Position numbers and translations under genes: made by a program | Shown here: one piece after another, positions 15,186-24,312 of the stretch | Layout: each line of letters begins with the position of its first letter | Numbering within the stretch: position 1 is the stretch's first letter | The notes under the pieces: generated by a model | Told to the model about the DNA's origin: nothing | Seen by the model: the letters and a program-made list of their open reading frames with translations, nothing else | The model's database searches: none | Virus record (IMG/VR): IMGVR_UViG_3300020442_000283 | Span: 1 to 36,091 of that record | Origin: a virus | Strand: one strand, 5' to 3' | Length of the DNA: 36,091 bases

Positions 15186-15213
15186 TGACAACTTCGACAG
15201 AATCTACTATAAT
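15185..15213 (+). promoter_or_regulatory. Perfect sigma-70 promoter for small RNA
   Basis: TTGACA at 15185-15190, 17 bp, TATAAT at 15208-15213. It begins on the last base of tRNA-Thr. No protein gene starts before the terminator 85-115 bp further on. Confidence 0.85.
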
Positions 15214-15219
15214 ATAAAA

Positions 15220-15328
15220 GTCATTCGGGGGGAGTACAAAAGATTTCCGTTTAGAAGGAACGCCCCTCTTTCATAAGTAAGTGTTTGTTATTACTGGAGA
15301 GGTGCTTGGGAAACACCTCTCTTTTTTT
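15220..15328 (+). ncRNA. Probable small non-coding RNA (~109 nt)
   Basis: The segment between the consensus promoter (start expected near 15220) and a strong intrinsic terminator has no convincing start codon with a reading frame. A structured 5' part is visible: the GGGG run at ~15227-15232 can pair with CCCC at ~15263-15266, enclosing TTCC/GGAA. An AT-rich single-stranded part follows, then the terminator hairpin. The product would be of typical bacterial sRNA size. Function unknown; it could base-pair with phage or host messages. Confidence 0.6.
15297..15328 (+). terminator. Intrinsic terminator of the tRNA/small RNA unit
   Basis: Stem GAGAGGTG (15297-15304) with CACCTCTC (15314-15321), 9-nt loop, followed by seven T. 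Confidence 0.9.
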
Positions 15329-15340
15329 ATTAAATAAATT

Positions 15341-15925
15341 ATGACTATCATTCCATTATTTCCAACAAATATTCATCATGTTGCTGTTGATGATTATGCC
15401 GATATAAAAGCAGACTTAATTAGTTTTATAGACGCACAGAAAGCTGCTGATCCAAAAGGGATTACTAAATCAAATACAGGTTGGCATTCTCAGTCACTAA
15501 AGGATGGTCCTGTTCTAGGAACTATTAACTCTACTCTTATTAAATTCTTCAATAGTAATAACTATTACAATATTCAAAACTTTGAAGTCACATCACATTG
15601 GTTAAATATGAACAAACCAGGTGATACTAACGTATTACACTGTCATCCTGGTGCTGAAATGTCTGGTGTGTTATGGATTCATACACCACCAGAGTCAGGA
15701 GATCTCTGTTTTGAATCTCCGAACGCTTTTAACCAGTGGGAAGTTATGAAAAATTATACAAATGAAATTAGACAACAGACTTTGGCATATACTGTATTTG
15801 ATTTTACTCCTGATGAAGGTTCATTAGTATTATTTCCTGCTTCTTTATATCATGCTGTAGGTGAAAACAAATCTGATGATGTAAGATATTCTGCAGGTTT
15901 TAATGTTAAACTGTGGTCAGCATAG
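15341..15925 (+). CDS. 2-oxoglutarate/Fe(II)-dependent oxygenase
   Basis: 194 residues, similar to the putative 2OG-Fe(II) oxygenases common in cyanophages. The double-stranded beta-helix signature is visible: NVLHCHPGAEMSGVLWI (H100, H102), GDLCFESP, then SLVLFPASLYHAVGEN (H171) and VRYSAGFNV (R182, the expected 2OG contact). Such enzymes hydroxylate proteins, sugars or nucleobases; the substrate is unknown. In cyanophages they often sit next to virion genes, so modification of tail proteins is possible. It starts 12 bp after the terminator, with TTAAATA immediately upstream but too close to act as a normal late promoter. Confidence 0.78.
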   Translation: MTIIPLFPTNIHHVAVDDYADIKADLISFIDAQKAADPKGITKSNTGWHSQSLKDGPVLGTINSTLIKFFNSNNYYNIQNFEVTSHWLNMNKPGDTNVLHCHPGAEMSGVLWIHTPPESGDLCFESPNAFNQWEVMKNYTNEIRQQTLAYTVFDFTPDEGSLVLFPASLYHAVGENKSDDVRYSAGFNVKLWSA

Positions 15926-15939
15926 ATAGTATTAGTACC

Positions 15940-16290
15940 ATGAAACAACAAGTGGGAATATACGACACCATTTTCTCTACCTTCGATCTCGGTCCTGGTT
16001 TCTGGAATAGAGAGTTGAGAACTCAAGATTTAGATGGTTATCTTGCAAATTACTGGATTGATCCAAAAGGATTTCTCTGGTCTATTGACTATACTGGCAC
16101 ATATTCATTTGAAGATAGTAAAACAATTACTGTCGTAAAAAACACTAATCATGGTAAAATATCTCCGTTCTATTTGAATAAACAGTTAGAATTATATCCT
16201 GCTGTTTGGAAAACTTACTATGCTCCTACACCAAGAGCATATGTAAAATTTGAAGACGGACACGTTGAAAACGTTATTTTTGCATCATAA
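15940..16290 (+). CDS. Conserved-type phage protein of unknown function
   Basis: 116 residues from ATG 15940 (MKQQVGIYDTIFSTF); an in-frame GTG at 15913 would overlap the oxygenase. Rich in aromatic residues and beta strands (DGYLANYWIDPKGFLWSIDY, PRAYVKFEDGHVENVIFAS). No domain recognised. It overlaps the next gene by one base (TAATG) and looks paired with it, and both lie between an oxygenase and structural genes. Confidence 0.6.
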   Translation: MKQQVGIYDTIFSTFDLGPGFWNRELRTQDLDGYLANYWIDPKGFLWSIDYTGTYSFEDSKTITVVKNTNHGKISPFYLNKQLELYPAVWKTYYAPTPRAYVKFEDGHVENVIFAS

Positions 16291-16970
16291 TGGCATACTT
16301 AGTACATCCTCTACCGCCCAGAAAAGTATGGGTTAAAAAAGAATATCTTTATGACTTGGAAGAGGGACATGGAGAACTTACGCCTGGCATTTGGATCTCA
16401 GTAAGAAGTATCCAAGCAAAGGCATTATATTTTGAGACACTACTCACTGATTATGGTGCGTTGTTTGACAAGTTACCTCTCAGTGCATTTGTATGGAAAC
16501 CAGATATTGATTGGGATAATCAATTACCATTGGATGTATTAGAACTTTGGGATTGCTTCGACTATAATATTACTGTAGTTGAAAAACCTATCTTAGGTAG
16601 ATGTTCTTTCTTTGGTAAAGATAAGCAGATGCATCCTGGTGAATATGAGTTTACGATTGATACTGCTCATCCTGATTTCTCTGTATTAGATGTAAATTTC
16701 TCAGAGCATGATCCAGAGCATAAAACATTTAATATTATTGCATTAGATAACGGACAATTTGCAGCACAACCAAACAATAGGTGTCAGTTCTTTGATAATA
16801 GTTTGGTTGATAATGATAATCTCAAACGACCTGATTTTAAGGTATGCACACAAAATTATGCGGTAGAAACTCTACCTAAATGGTGGTCTGTAGGACATAC
16901 AGATGAATGGGCATATAAAACTCAGGAAGAAGAGAATGAAGACAATCCTGACAACCTGATAGGGGGTTGA
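16290..16970 (+). CDS. Unknown protein, possible virion or assembly protein
   Basis: 226 residues: MAYLVHPLPPRKVWVKKEYLY, GIWISVRSIQAKALYFETLL, then an acidic, Trp-rich second half (VKP-type strand WKPDIDWDNQLPLDVLELWD, YAVETLPKWWSVGHTDEW) and an acidic tail EEENEDNPD. Soluble, no membrane segment. No family recognised. Coupled to the upstream gene by a one-base overlap and ends just before a late promoter. Confidence 0.6.
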   Translation: MAYLVHPLPPRKVWVKKEYLYDLEEGHGELTPGIWISVRSIQAKALYFETLLTDYGALFDKLPLSAFVWKPDIDWDNQLPLDVLELWDCFDYNITVVEKPILGRCSFFGKDKQMHPGEYEFTIDTAHPDFSVLDVNFSEHDPEHKTFNIIALDNGQFAAQPNNRCQFFDNSLVDNDNLKRPDFKVCTQNYAVETLPKWWSVGHTDEWAYKTQEEENEDNPDNLIGG

Positions 16971-16977
16971 CTTTCTT

Positions 16978-16985
16978 TATAAATA
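16978..16985 (+). promoter_or_regulatory. Late promoter for the tail-fibre gene block
   Basis: TATAAATA, an exact match to the T4 late consensus, 27 bp before the GTG start at 17013. Confidence 0.7.
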
Positions 16986-17012
16986 GACCTGTAGGAAATA
17001 GTGTGATTATTC

Positions 17013-18338
17013 GTGGGAACTAGAAAGATTTCTCAGTTGGAAACAATCTCAGATTCCAACCTATCTGGAGAAGCAATTCTTCCAGTAGTTGTATCTGACC
17101 CTTTGATTCCAAACAGAAAAGCAAAAATTAATCAACTGCATAAAGGTGTCGCAGGAGGCTCGAAGAGCGATCCTGGTCTTTGCTTTGATTTGGACAGGGA
17201 CACTGGTTTGTACCAAAATGCTTATGACCAACTGGGTCTGGGTTTTGGTAACGGTGGTTTATATATGTCTAGGATTGATAATGGTAACAGTTACACCTCG
17301 TTGTTTGTAACTGCTGTTGATAGTGTCGCAAACAATACAGATATTGTTTTAGCACCGAAAGGAACGGGTGCTGTTAAAGTTACGGGTCAGTTCTTGATGG
17401 CTGATGGTGACTTTATCTTAGAAGATGCACAAGGTCCTAAGGCAAGATTTGAAGTTTCTGGTGTAGGAACAGGAACTAATACTCGTATCATGACATTACC
17501 TGCTATTACTTCGGGTAATGGAACAACATTAGTTGGAAATGATACACAGCAGACACTAACAAACAAAACTCTTCTGATTGATGAAGATAACTTTGTTATT
17601 ACTGATGGTAGTGAAGAGGCAATCTTCCAAATTAACTGGCCAACTACATCTGGTGCAAGACGTTCTTACTTCTTACCTGATGCAGGTACAGTTACCACGA
17701 CATCTGAACCTACAGCTACTGTATCAACACTACTTGATACAAAGACAGAGCAAATCTCACTTAGTAAAACTTTTGTTGATGTAAAGTTTGTAGCAAACGC
17801 TGAAGTTGGAACTTCTTACGCTATAATGAATACTTCTTCATTAACAGCGAATAGAACCATTACAGTTCCCGATCAAAATATTGAATTGGTTGGTACTAAT
17901 GCTACTCAAACATTACAAAACAAAGCAGTAGAAACTTTAGTTTTACAAGATCCTACAGAAAATACTAAGAAAACTACTTTCTCAGTTGCTAATCAAAACA
18001 CACTATCTAATGAAGTATTTGAGTTCCCTCAGACTTCTTTACTAAATAATCCTACTGCAACCAATAACGTTCTTGTTACTGAACTTGCTACGCAAGATAT
18101 GAGAAACAAAACGTTGTTTAGTCCAACTCTGAAACAATTTGGCAACAATACTGGTTCAGTTACTTTGGACATGAGTAACATAACATTAGGAAGAACAATT
18201 AAGTTTCCTGATGCTGATGCTACGCTATTATCTACCGAAAACGTTACTACTGAAGATGTTAACTTTGGTGCAGGTATTGGAGCAGCAAACCTAACTGGTC
18301 GAACAAGACTACAACAATTCTTTTACGCAGGATTCTAA
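17013..18338 (+). CDS. Virion structural protein, tail-fibre-like
   Basis: 441 residues from GTG 17013 (MGTRKISQLETISDSNLSGE). The protein contains three spaced versions of a motif common in marine phage fibre proteins: TQQTLTNKTLL, ATQTLQNKAV and ATQDMRNKTLF, each after an LVGN/LVGT/LVTE segment and separated by beta-rich units. GLYMSRIDNGNSYTSLFV and APKGTGAVKVTGQF are also typical of fibre shafts. It is the first of at least six structural genes transcribed together from the late promoter at 16978. Exact position in the virion is unknown. Confidence 0.65.
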   Translation: MGTRKISQLETISDSNLSGEAILPVVVSDPLIPNRKAKINQLHKGVAGGSKSDPGLCFDLDRDTGLYQNAYDQLGLGFGNGGLYMSRIDNGNSYTSLFVTAVDSVANNTDIVLAPKGTGAVKVTGQFLMADGDFILEDAQGPKARFEVSGVGTGTNTRIMTLPAITSGNGTTLVGNDTQQTLTNKTLLIDEDNFVITDGSEEAIFQINWPTTSGARRSYFLPDAGTVTTTSEPTATVSTLLDTKTEQISLSKTFVDVKFVANAEVGTSYAIMNTSSLTANRTITVPDQNIELVGTNATQTLQNKAVETLVLQDPTENTKKTTFSVANQNTLSNEVFEFPQTSLLNNPTATNNVLVTELATQDMRNKTLFSPTLKQFGNNTGSVTLDMSNITLGRTIKFPDADATLLSTENVTTEDVNFGAGIGAANLTGRTRLQQFFYAGF

Positions 18339-18346
18339 TTTAAAAA

Positions 18347-19831
18347 ATGGCAAATCAAGGTATTCTTGCACAGTTAAAACCCTCGGCAAACACTAATACG
18401 GTGCTGTATTCTGCTCCTATTGATAGTAGTGCGTCTGCTGTATTAACTGTTGCAAATGACGGAACTGGTTCCGCATATAAAGTAGGACTCAAAAACTACG
18501 ATCAGAAATTAACTTTAGATGCATCAACTTACTTGTTGCATAGAGGTGATGCAATTACTGATTATAGATTTACAGTCAATACTGCAATCTCAGCGAGTAA
18601 TTCTAATTTCGCACCAGGTACTAAATTTACTTCGGACGATAAAGAATCGACATTTATATTTGAATCTTTCTATACACCACCTACTACAACTATTTACATT
18701 AAAAAGTTTGCTGCTAGGATCATCACATTAGAATCGATTAATGGAACATTTGCAGTTGGTCAAACAATTACAAAGGGAACTGGTGGTAATACTACAGTTG
18801 CTACAATTTTAGCATCATCTGGTGAAGGTGCTTCTGCTGTTACTATCGGTCCTTCTACCATTAATGGATCTGGATCTGAATTTGCTGATGGTGACGCTGT
18901 AACTGGTTCTGGTGGTGGAACTGGAACTGTATCAACTGGTGGTGTTGGTAGTGCAACGAATGAATTTGCATATTCAACTACAACTGCTGGTGGAACTTAT
19001 AATTTATATCTTACAGATACATTGACAGTATTCAATGATAGAATCTATAGATTTGATAATTCTGATAGTTCAATGTCAGGATTAGATTGGAGTTTATCTT
19101 CAACTGTTAATGGAGAGTGGGGTCCTGATAATACAGCAGGTACTGAAGATGATGGAACTGAATACACTACTGGTAAAACTGTTGTAGGAACAGCAGGTAG
19201 TGGTGGAACTGCATATATTCAGTATGATTTCTCACAAGGAACTCCACCTGATACATTATATACTTACGAAGGAACTACAGGAACTGCTGCTAATAGTGCT
19301 TATGGTGGTTCTGATAGGTCTATCTCTGTTTCAAATTCACCAACTTATACTGAGTTTTATGCTTACGATATTGATGGAACTTGGACTAACTCGACTGATA
19401 CATTCACAGTTTCTGGTGTTACATATACAGTAACAGGACAGACAGCAGGTCCTTATGGTTATGTTCGTTCTTATAGTGGAACTTCATTATATGTCGTAAA
19501 GGGAATTGGATCAGCAGATTTCTCTACTGATACTTTCCGAGACGTTCCTAAACTCGGAACTGCATCTAGGAGTACGGTGACTGTTAGTTCAGTTGCAGTT
19601 GCTACTACTGCACTTGAAGCAGAAAACTACATTGTAGATGGTGTTACCAACGGTAATAATGAAGTAGATAAAATTACTTCTATTGTTGTTGGTCCTGGCG
19701 AAAGAGTCGTGGTCAACAGCACAACAGCAAATAACGCTTTCAGTCTTGTAGGATTTGAAGATGTTACAACTGGATTCACAACACAAACCTTTAATCAATC
19801 TGCCTCTGGTGGTGGAGAAGGTGGTGGTTGA
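18347..19831 (+). CDS. Virion structural protein, beta-rich
   Basis: 494 residues, Gly/Ser/Thr/Asn-rich with almost no Cys, typical of exposed fibre or appendage proteins. N-terminus MANQGILAQLKPSANTNTVL followed by YSAPIDSSASAVLTVAND, as seen in other cyanophage structural proteins. The middle has Gly-Ser loops, and a polyglycine-type tail (GGGEGGG) ends the protein. Lies 8 bp after the preceding gene. No enzymatic motif. Its role as an adhesin-like appendage is inferred from composition and place. Confidence 0.6.
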   Translation: MANQGILAQLKPSANTNTVLYSAPIDSSASAVLTVANDGTGSAYKVGLKNYDQKLTLDASTYLLHRGDAITDYRFTVNTAISASNSNFAPGTKFTSDDKESTFIFESFYTPPTTTIYIKKFAARIITLESINGTFAVGQTITKGTGGNTTVATILASSGEGASAVTIGPSTINGSGSEFADGDAVTGSGGGTGTVSTGGVGSATNEFAYSTTTAGGTYNLYLTDTLTVFNDRIYRFDNSDSSMSGLDWSLSSTVNGEWGPDNTAGTEDDGTEYTTGKTVVGTAGSGGTAYIQYDFSQGTPPDTLYTYEGTTGTAANSAYGGSDRSISVSNSPTYTEFYAYDIDGTWTNSTDTFTVSGVTYTVTGQTAGPYGYVRSYSGTSLYVVKGIGSADFSTDTFRDVPKLGTASRSTVTVSSVAVATTALEAENYIVDGVTNGNNEVDKITSIVVGPGERVVVNSTTANNAFSLVGFEDVTTGFTTQTFNQSASGGGEGGG

Positions 19832-19838
19832 TCCTTCA

Positions 19839-19845
19839 ATAAATA
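19839..19845 (+). promoter_or_regulatory. Late promoter for the 1321-residue structural gene
   Basis: ATAAATA 21 bp upstream of ATG 19867. Confidence 0.6.
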
Positions 19846-19866
19846 ACTAAAAAAGCAGCGTAAAAG

Positions 19867-22800
19867 ATGTCACTAACTAGACTAAAGAATATTATTACGT
19901 CCAGAACTGGACGTATTATATACGTCAATCCAGACGACTTTGATGCCTCTGATGCCATTGACAACAGGGGTAACTCTGCTTTGCGACCTTTTAAATCTAT
20001 TCAAAGAGCATTTTTAGAAGTAGCAAGGTTCTCATATAGAGTTGGTCTTAGTAATGACGAATTTGATGCTTTTAGCATCATGCTTTATCCTGCTGAATAT
20101 GTTGTAGATAACAGACCAGGTGAAATTTTATACACAAACGTTGCTCCGATTGATGCTAACTCAAACTTAGATTTATCATCTCCAAATAATGTCCTCTACA
20201 AATATAACTCTGTTGAAGGTGGTATTATTGTTCCAAGAGGTTGTTCTCTAGTTGGAACTGATCTTAGAAGAACTAAGATTATCCCTAAGTATGTTCCTTA
20301 TCCTACTACATTCCCTGCCAAGGGTATTAACACAGAGTCTCAAGTTCCACCAAGAACAGCAGTATTCAAGGTAACTGGTGGTACTTACTTCTGGCAGTTC
20401 TCCTTCTTTGATGGTGCTGAAGAGGGTGTATATTATAAACCTGATAGTGTAGAAACACTAGCACCTAAGTTTTCTCATCATAGACTCACTTGTTTTGAGT
20501 TTGCTGATGGATTGAATAGTCTTGCTTCACTCATTACGGGTGGAACTGTTCCTAACGGGGACTATTCTGCTGTTCCTAATATTCTTGAAAGAACAGATTT
20601 AGAAATTTATTATCAGAAGGTATCGAAAGCATTCGCAACGATTCCCGATACCTCTGGCGATCCTGCTACTGACCAAATTCAGGCAAGGGTCGAGGAAAAT
20701 AGAATCGTTGGACCTATCTCCGATGAATACAGAGTCTTACAAATCACAAGAAATGGACAGACAGCTACGGCTGTCACTGTTGACGAGTTTGATAACCCCA
20801 GAGATCACGGATTTTCCGTTGGTGTTAACATCAACGTTAGTGGTGTTACAGGATCAACTGGACCGCAATCCGATCTTGATGCAGGAATTTATAACGGAAG
20901 TTTTACAGTCACATCCGCATCTGGCAACGTTTTTACTTACCAAATGCAAGGAGAACCAACAGGAAACGCTGTAGGTTCAAATATTACTGTTAAGACAGAG
21001 ATTGATACTGTTGACTCTGCATCACCATATGCGTTTAACTTATCCCTACGTTCTGTATGGGGTATGAACGGTATGCACGCTGATGGTAGCAAAGCAACTG
21101 GTTTCAAATCAATGGTTGTTGCCCAGTTTACTGGTCTATCTCTGCAGAAAGATGATAGAGCGTTCGTAAGATATAACGCTTCTACTGGTAACTATGATGT
21201 TGCAACTGCTGGTGATGGTGCTCACTTAGATGGTTTCGCTGAGTATCGTAAAGGATGGGGACATGAGCACATTAAGTGTAGTAATGACTCCTTCATTCAG
21301 GCAGTTTCGGTGTTCGCTGTTGGATATGCTGGTCACTTCATTGCACTGAGCGGTGGTGACATGTCGATTACTAACAGTAACTCTAACTTTGGTAATACTG
21401 CACTTCGCTCTGTAGGTTTCAAAGCAAAAGCATTCTCAAAAGATAAAGCAGGTGCGATTACGCACATCATCCCACCTAGATCTCTCAATGTTATTAGTAC
21501 AACTGCAACTGGTACTAATGCTGCATCAACTATTACTCTCGCTAATGATGGATCCATCAACGGAGTAATTCAGGGTATGACAGTTAGTGGCACCAATATT
21601 GGATCTGGTGCAACTGTAGGTAATGTCAATACAAATACAAGGGTTGTCACATTAACAGCAACAAACACTGGTACAGTTAACGGTAACGTTATCTTCGGTG
21701 AGGAAACATCTGTTAACTGGGTGAACATCGATATTCAAAGAACAAAAGTAATTAATGCGGCACTGGCGGGACAAGGAGGGACACCTGGAACTAGACTTTA
21801 TCTCTATGGATATACGGTTGAAGCGTCACCTCCTACAACAAGAGTCCAAGGTTTCACAGTTGGTGCTCGTCAAGATGGCACGGGTAATACTGCTGTCGCA
21901 GACAAATTGAATTGCTTATTGGTTGCTAATGGTGCAACTGAAGCAACAGTTCAACAGGCATCTATTTCACCATATGGTCCTTCAGTATCTGGTAAACTTG
22001 CTGGTACTGCTGGATCTCCTATCCAATATGATGAAAATACATATACAATTGGTGGTGTTGCTGGTTCTGTTGGTGGTTGGTACATCTCTGTAGATTCCAC
22101 TAACAATGAAATTTACACAACATTATCATCTAATACACAATATAATACTGTTAACTTCACTCCTACTACATTCCTTAAGAGGATTCCTGACCCTCGTGAC
22201 TTGCAGGATAGAACATATCGTGTACGTTATGTGATTGACAAGGACAAAACTAATCCTCTGCCTAGAGATCCTATTAGTGGTTTCGTACTACAACCTCTTA
22301 ATAGTGATACAACATCATATGCTTTACAGCGAACCTTCTATATCTACGATATTGAAGTTGTACAAGAATTTGAGAGAGGTGTTAACGATGGAATCTACTA
22401 TCTTACCTTGCTTTGTGCATCTATTGCACCTTCAACTTCTAACTTCAACGACAGATTCTTCTCTCAAAATGTCAACGAAGTCTATCCTACGTTTGACCGA
22501 GACAATCCTGTTGCTGACCCTCTTGCTGCGGTTTCCGTCGCTGACAACGAAACTATCGGTCTTGTAAATTCAACTGATGGTGCTAATCCTACACCTGCAA
22601 AAGATCCTAAGAGATCTATTACTAAGGAAGGTATTCAGTTCTTGTTAACTGATACTGGTTGGACACAACCAGGTACTACACCTAACTATGATTCTGTTAA
22701 TGCTAGACTTTCTAACATTGAACTGACTGCAAGAAATGGTGATGAGGAAACAAGAAAGATTAATATTAGACAAAACACTGATGGTACAGTTGCACCTATC

Positions 22801-23832
22801 AACGTTGAGTTTAGAAGGCACTCAATCCTGAGATCTGGTAACCATACGTTTGAATATCTTGGTTTCGGACCAGGTAACTATTCAACTGCATTCCCTCAGA
22901 CACAGGTAGAAACATTAACACAAGAACAGGTTAGATTCTCACAGTCTATTAAAGAAGATGGTGGAGTTTCATTCTACTCTGGTCTTAACTCTAATGGTGA
23001 CCTGTTCATTGGTAATCAGGTAATTAACCCTGTTACTGGTCAGATCACTAACGAAGATATTGCACAACTTAACGTTATTGGTGAAGAGAATACTACCATT
23101 GAAACATTCTCTGAATTAGTTCTTACTGATAAACTCACCGTTATTGGTGGTGCATCAAACCAGTTGGAATCTATTTTCGCTGGTCCCGTTACCTTCCAAG
23201 GTCTGACTACATTCACAAACAATATTCAAGCAAGAAAGATCTCCTATTATAATCAGGATGGTACGGTAATTAAACAAACCTTACTAGCACCTGAAGATGC
23301 AAATGGACTCCCCAGTTTTGCTAATATCACAGGATACGATACCCCTGCTGATGGTGATCTTGTTTATAACATCAACTGGTCACCTGGCAAGTCGCTTGGT
23401 TGGATATACTACAATGGAGCATGGAAAGAGTTTGGTCTCACAGATACTGGTGAAATCAATATTAGTTCTTACAACAACAGCACAATTATCGGTATTGGTA
23501 CTGCTGTTAATAATGATTATAGGGTAAACTTATCAGGTGATGTAAGGATTGATGGTGACTTGATTGTTACTGGTAATGGTGGTAACTCTGCTGCCAAATA
23601 CATTACTAGAAACTATACAGGTGATGGTGCAACATTAACTTTTGCTCTTACTACTTACTCTAACCCAAACATTAAGCATACTGCTAACTCAGTTATTGTA
23701 TGTCTAAATGGTGTTACACAAGTTGGTGGGCAAAATTATACTGTTGACACTAATGGTGCTAATGTTGTATTCGCATCTGGTGATGCACCTTTAGCTTCCG
23801 ATACAGTTCACATTCTTGAGTTACCTATCTAA
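19867..23832 (+). CDS. Large virion structural protein (beta-helix-like fibre/baseplate appendage)
   Basis: 1321 residues, the largest gene in the window. The N-terminal ~230 residues (IIYVNPDDFDASDAIDNRG, LRPFKSIQRAFLEVARFSY, FSIMLYPAEYVV, GGIIVPRGCSLVGTDLRRT) look like the start of a pectin-lyase-type right-handed beta-helix used by phage tail spikes. FSHHRLTCFEFADG and KCSNDSFIQAVSVFAVGYAGHF continue it. The final ~80 residues form a separate domain (NYTGDGATLTFAL, NSVIVCLNGVTQVGGQNYTV, SDTVHILELPI) that recurs at the ends of phage fibre proteins. Has its own late promoter. Receptor binding is plausible but not shown. Confidence 0.65.
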   Translation: MSLTRLKNIITSRTGRIIYVNPDDFDASDAIDNRGNSALRPFKSIQRAFLEVARFSYRVGLSNDEFDAFSIMLYPAEYVVDNRPGEILYTNVAPIDANSNLDLSSPNNVLYKYNSVEGGIIVPRGCSLVGTDLRRTKIIPKYVPYPTTFPAKGINTESQVPPRTAVFKVTGGTYFWQFSFFDGAEEGVYYKPDSVETLAPKFSHHRLTCFEFADGLNSLASLITGGTVPNGDYSAVPNILERTDLEIYYQKVSKAFATIPDTSGDPATDQIQARVEENRIVGPISDEYRVLQITRNGQTATAVTVDEFDNPRDHGFSVGVNINVSGVTGSTGPQSDLDAGIYNGSFTVTSASGNVFTYQMQGEPTGNAVGSNITVKTEIDTVDSASPYAFNLSLRSVWGMNGMHADGSKATGFKSMVVAQFTGLSLQKDDRAFVRYNASTGNYDVATAGDGAHLDGFAEYRKGWGHEHIKCSNDSFIQAVSVFAVGYAGHFIALSGGDMSITNSNSNFGNTALRSVGFKAKAFSKDKAGAITHIIPPRSLNVISTTATGTNAASTITLANDGSINGVIQGMTVSGTNIGSGATVGNVNTNTRVVTLTATNTGTVNGNVIFGEETSVNWVNIDIQRTKVINAALAGQGGTPGTRLYLYGYTVEASPPTTRVQGFTVGARQDGTGNTAVADKLNCLLVANGATEATVQQASISPYGPSVSGKLAGTAGSPIQYDENTYTIGGVAGSVGGWYISVDSTNNEIYTTLSSNTQYNTVNFTPTTFLKRIPDPRDLQDRTYRVRYVIDKDKTNPLPRDPISGFVLQPLNSDTTSYALQRTFYIYDIEVVQEFERGVNDGIYYLTLLCASIAPSTSNFNDRFFSQNVNEVYPTFDRDNPVADPLAAVSVADNETIGLVNSTDGANPTPAKDPKRSITKEGIQFLLTDTGWTQPGTTPNYDSVNARLSNIELTARNGDEETRKINIRQNTDGTVAPINVEFRRHSILRSGNHTFEYLGFGPGNYSTAFPQTQVETLTQEQVRFSQSIKEDGGVSFYSGLNSNGDLFIGNQVINPVTGQITNEDIAQLNVIGEENTTIETFSELVLTDKLTVIGGASNQLESIFAGPVTFQGLTTFTNNIQARKISYYNQDGTVIKQTLLAPEDANGLPSFANITGYDTPADGDLVYNINWSPGKSLGWIYYNGAWKEFGLTDTGEINISSYNNSTIIGIGTAVNNDYRVNLSGDVRIDGDLIVTGNGGNSAAKYITRNYTGDGATLTFALTTYSNPNIKHTANSVIVCLNGVTQVGGQNYTVDTNGANVVFASGDAPLASDTVHILELPI

Positions 23833-23835
23833 ATA
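23828..23835 (+). promoter_or_regulatory. Late promoter for 23858 gene
   Basis: TCTAAATA overlapping the preceding stop, 22 bp before ATG 23858, with GGAGGATC in the leader as ribosome binding site. Confidence 0.6.
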
Positions 23836-23857
23836 GAACGGAGGATCACATTCTGAC

Positions 23858-24286
23858 ATGGCATTAGAAAGAATTAGTGGAAATCAGATTGCTGATTCCA
23901 CCCAAGCAATTATCACAACATTATCTTTTCTAAATACTAATAGTGTTTTCAGATTACCTTCTGGTACAACTGGACAAAGACCTACTGGTGTTTCGTTAGG
24001 AACTCTAAGATTCAACACTTCTCTAGACTCTGCTGAAGTATATAAAGCGGATGCTGATGGTCAGGGAAATCCTGGTTGGACATCTGTTGGTGGTGGAGGT
24101 CCAAATGTTGGTAATGATTCTATTATCAGAACCAATGGACATATATTAACTGAGAATGCTTCAATCGGACCTTCTCAAGGTGATGAATTTCGTGCAGGTT
24201 TTTCTGCAACTCCTATTGGTGGTTTTGAAATCGCTAATGGTGTCACAGTTACCGTTGAATCTAATGGTTCATGGGTACTTTTATAA
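23858..24286 (+). CDS. Short virion structural protein
   Basis: 142 residues: MALERISGNQIADSTQAIIT, then a segment of the kind used in phage fibres to attach chains (GQRPTGVSLGTLRFNTSLDS), a glycine stretch (VGGGGPNVGND) and a C-terminal beta part ending VTVESNGSWVLL. Likely a small trimeric fibre or collar-type component. Own late promoter and a clear GGAGG upstream. Not assigned to a named gene. Confidence 0.6.
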   Translation: MALERISGNQIADSTQAIITTLSFLNTNSVFRLPSGTTGQRPTGVSLGTLRFNTSLDSAEVYKADADGQGNPGWTSVGGGGPNVGNDSIIRTNGHILTENASIGPSQGDEFRAGFSATPIGGFEIANGVTVTVESNGSWVLL

Positions 24287-24289
24287 ATA
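24282..24289 (+). promoter_or_regulatory. Late promoter for 24313-26081
   Basis: TATAAATA, exact T4 late consensus, overlapping the preceding stop and 23 bp before ATG 24313. Confidence 0.65.
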
Positions 24290-24312
24290 ACAACAAAGGA
24301 TAAACTCGTAAA

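Noticed and set aside
15330-15336. TTAAATA just before the oxygenase ATG as a late promoter
   Set aside because: A start 5-7 nt after the motif would fall at or beyond the ATG at 15341, so it cannot give a usable message for that gene.
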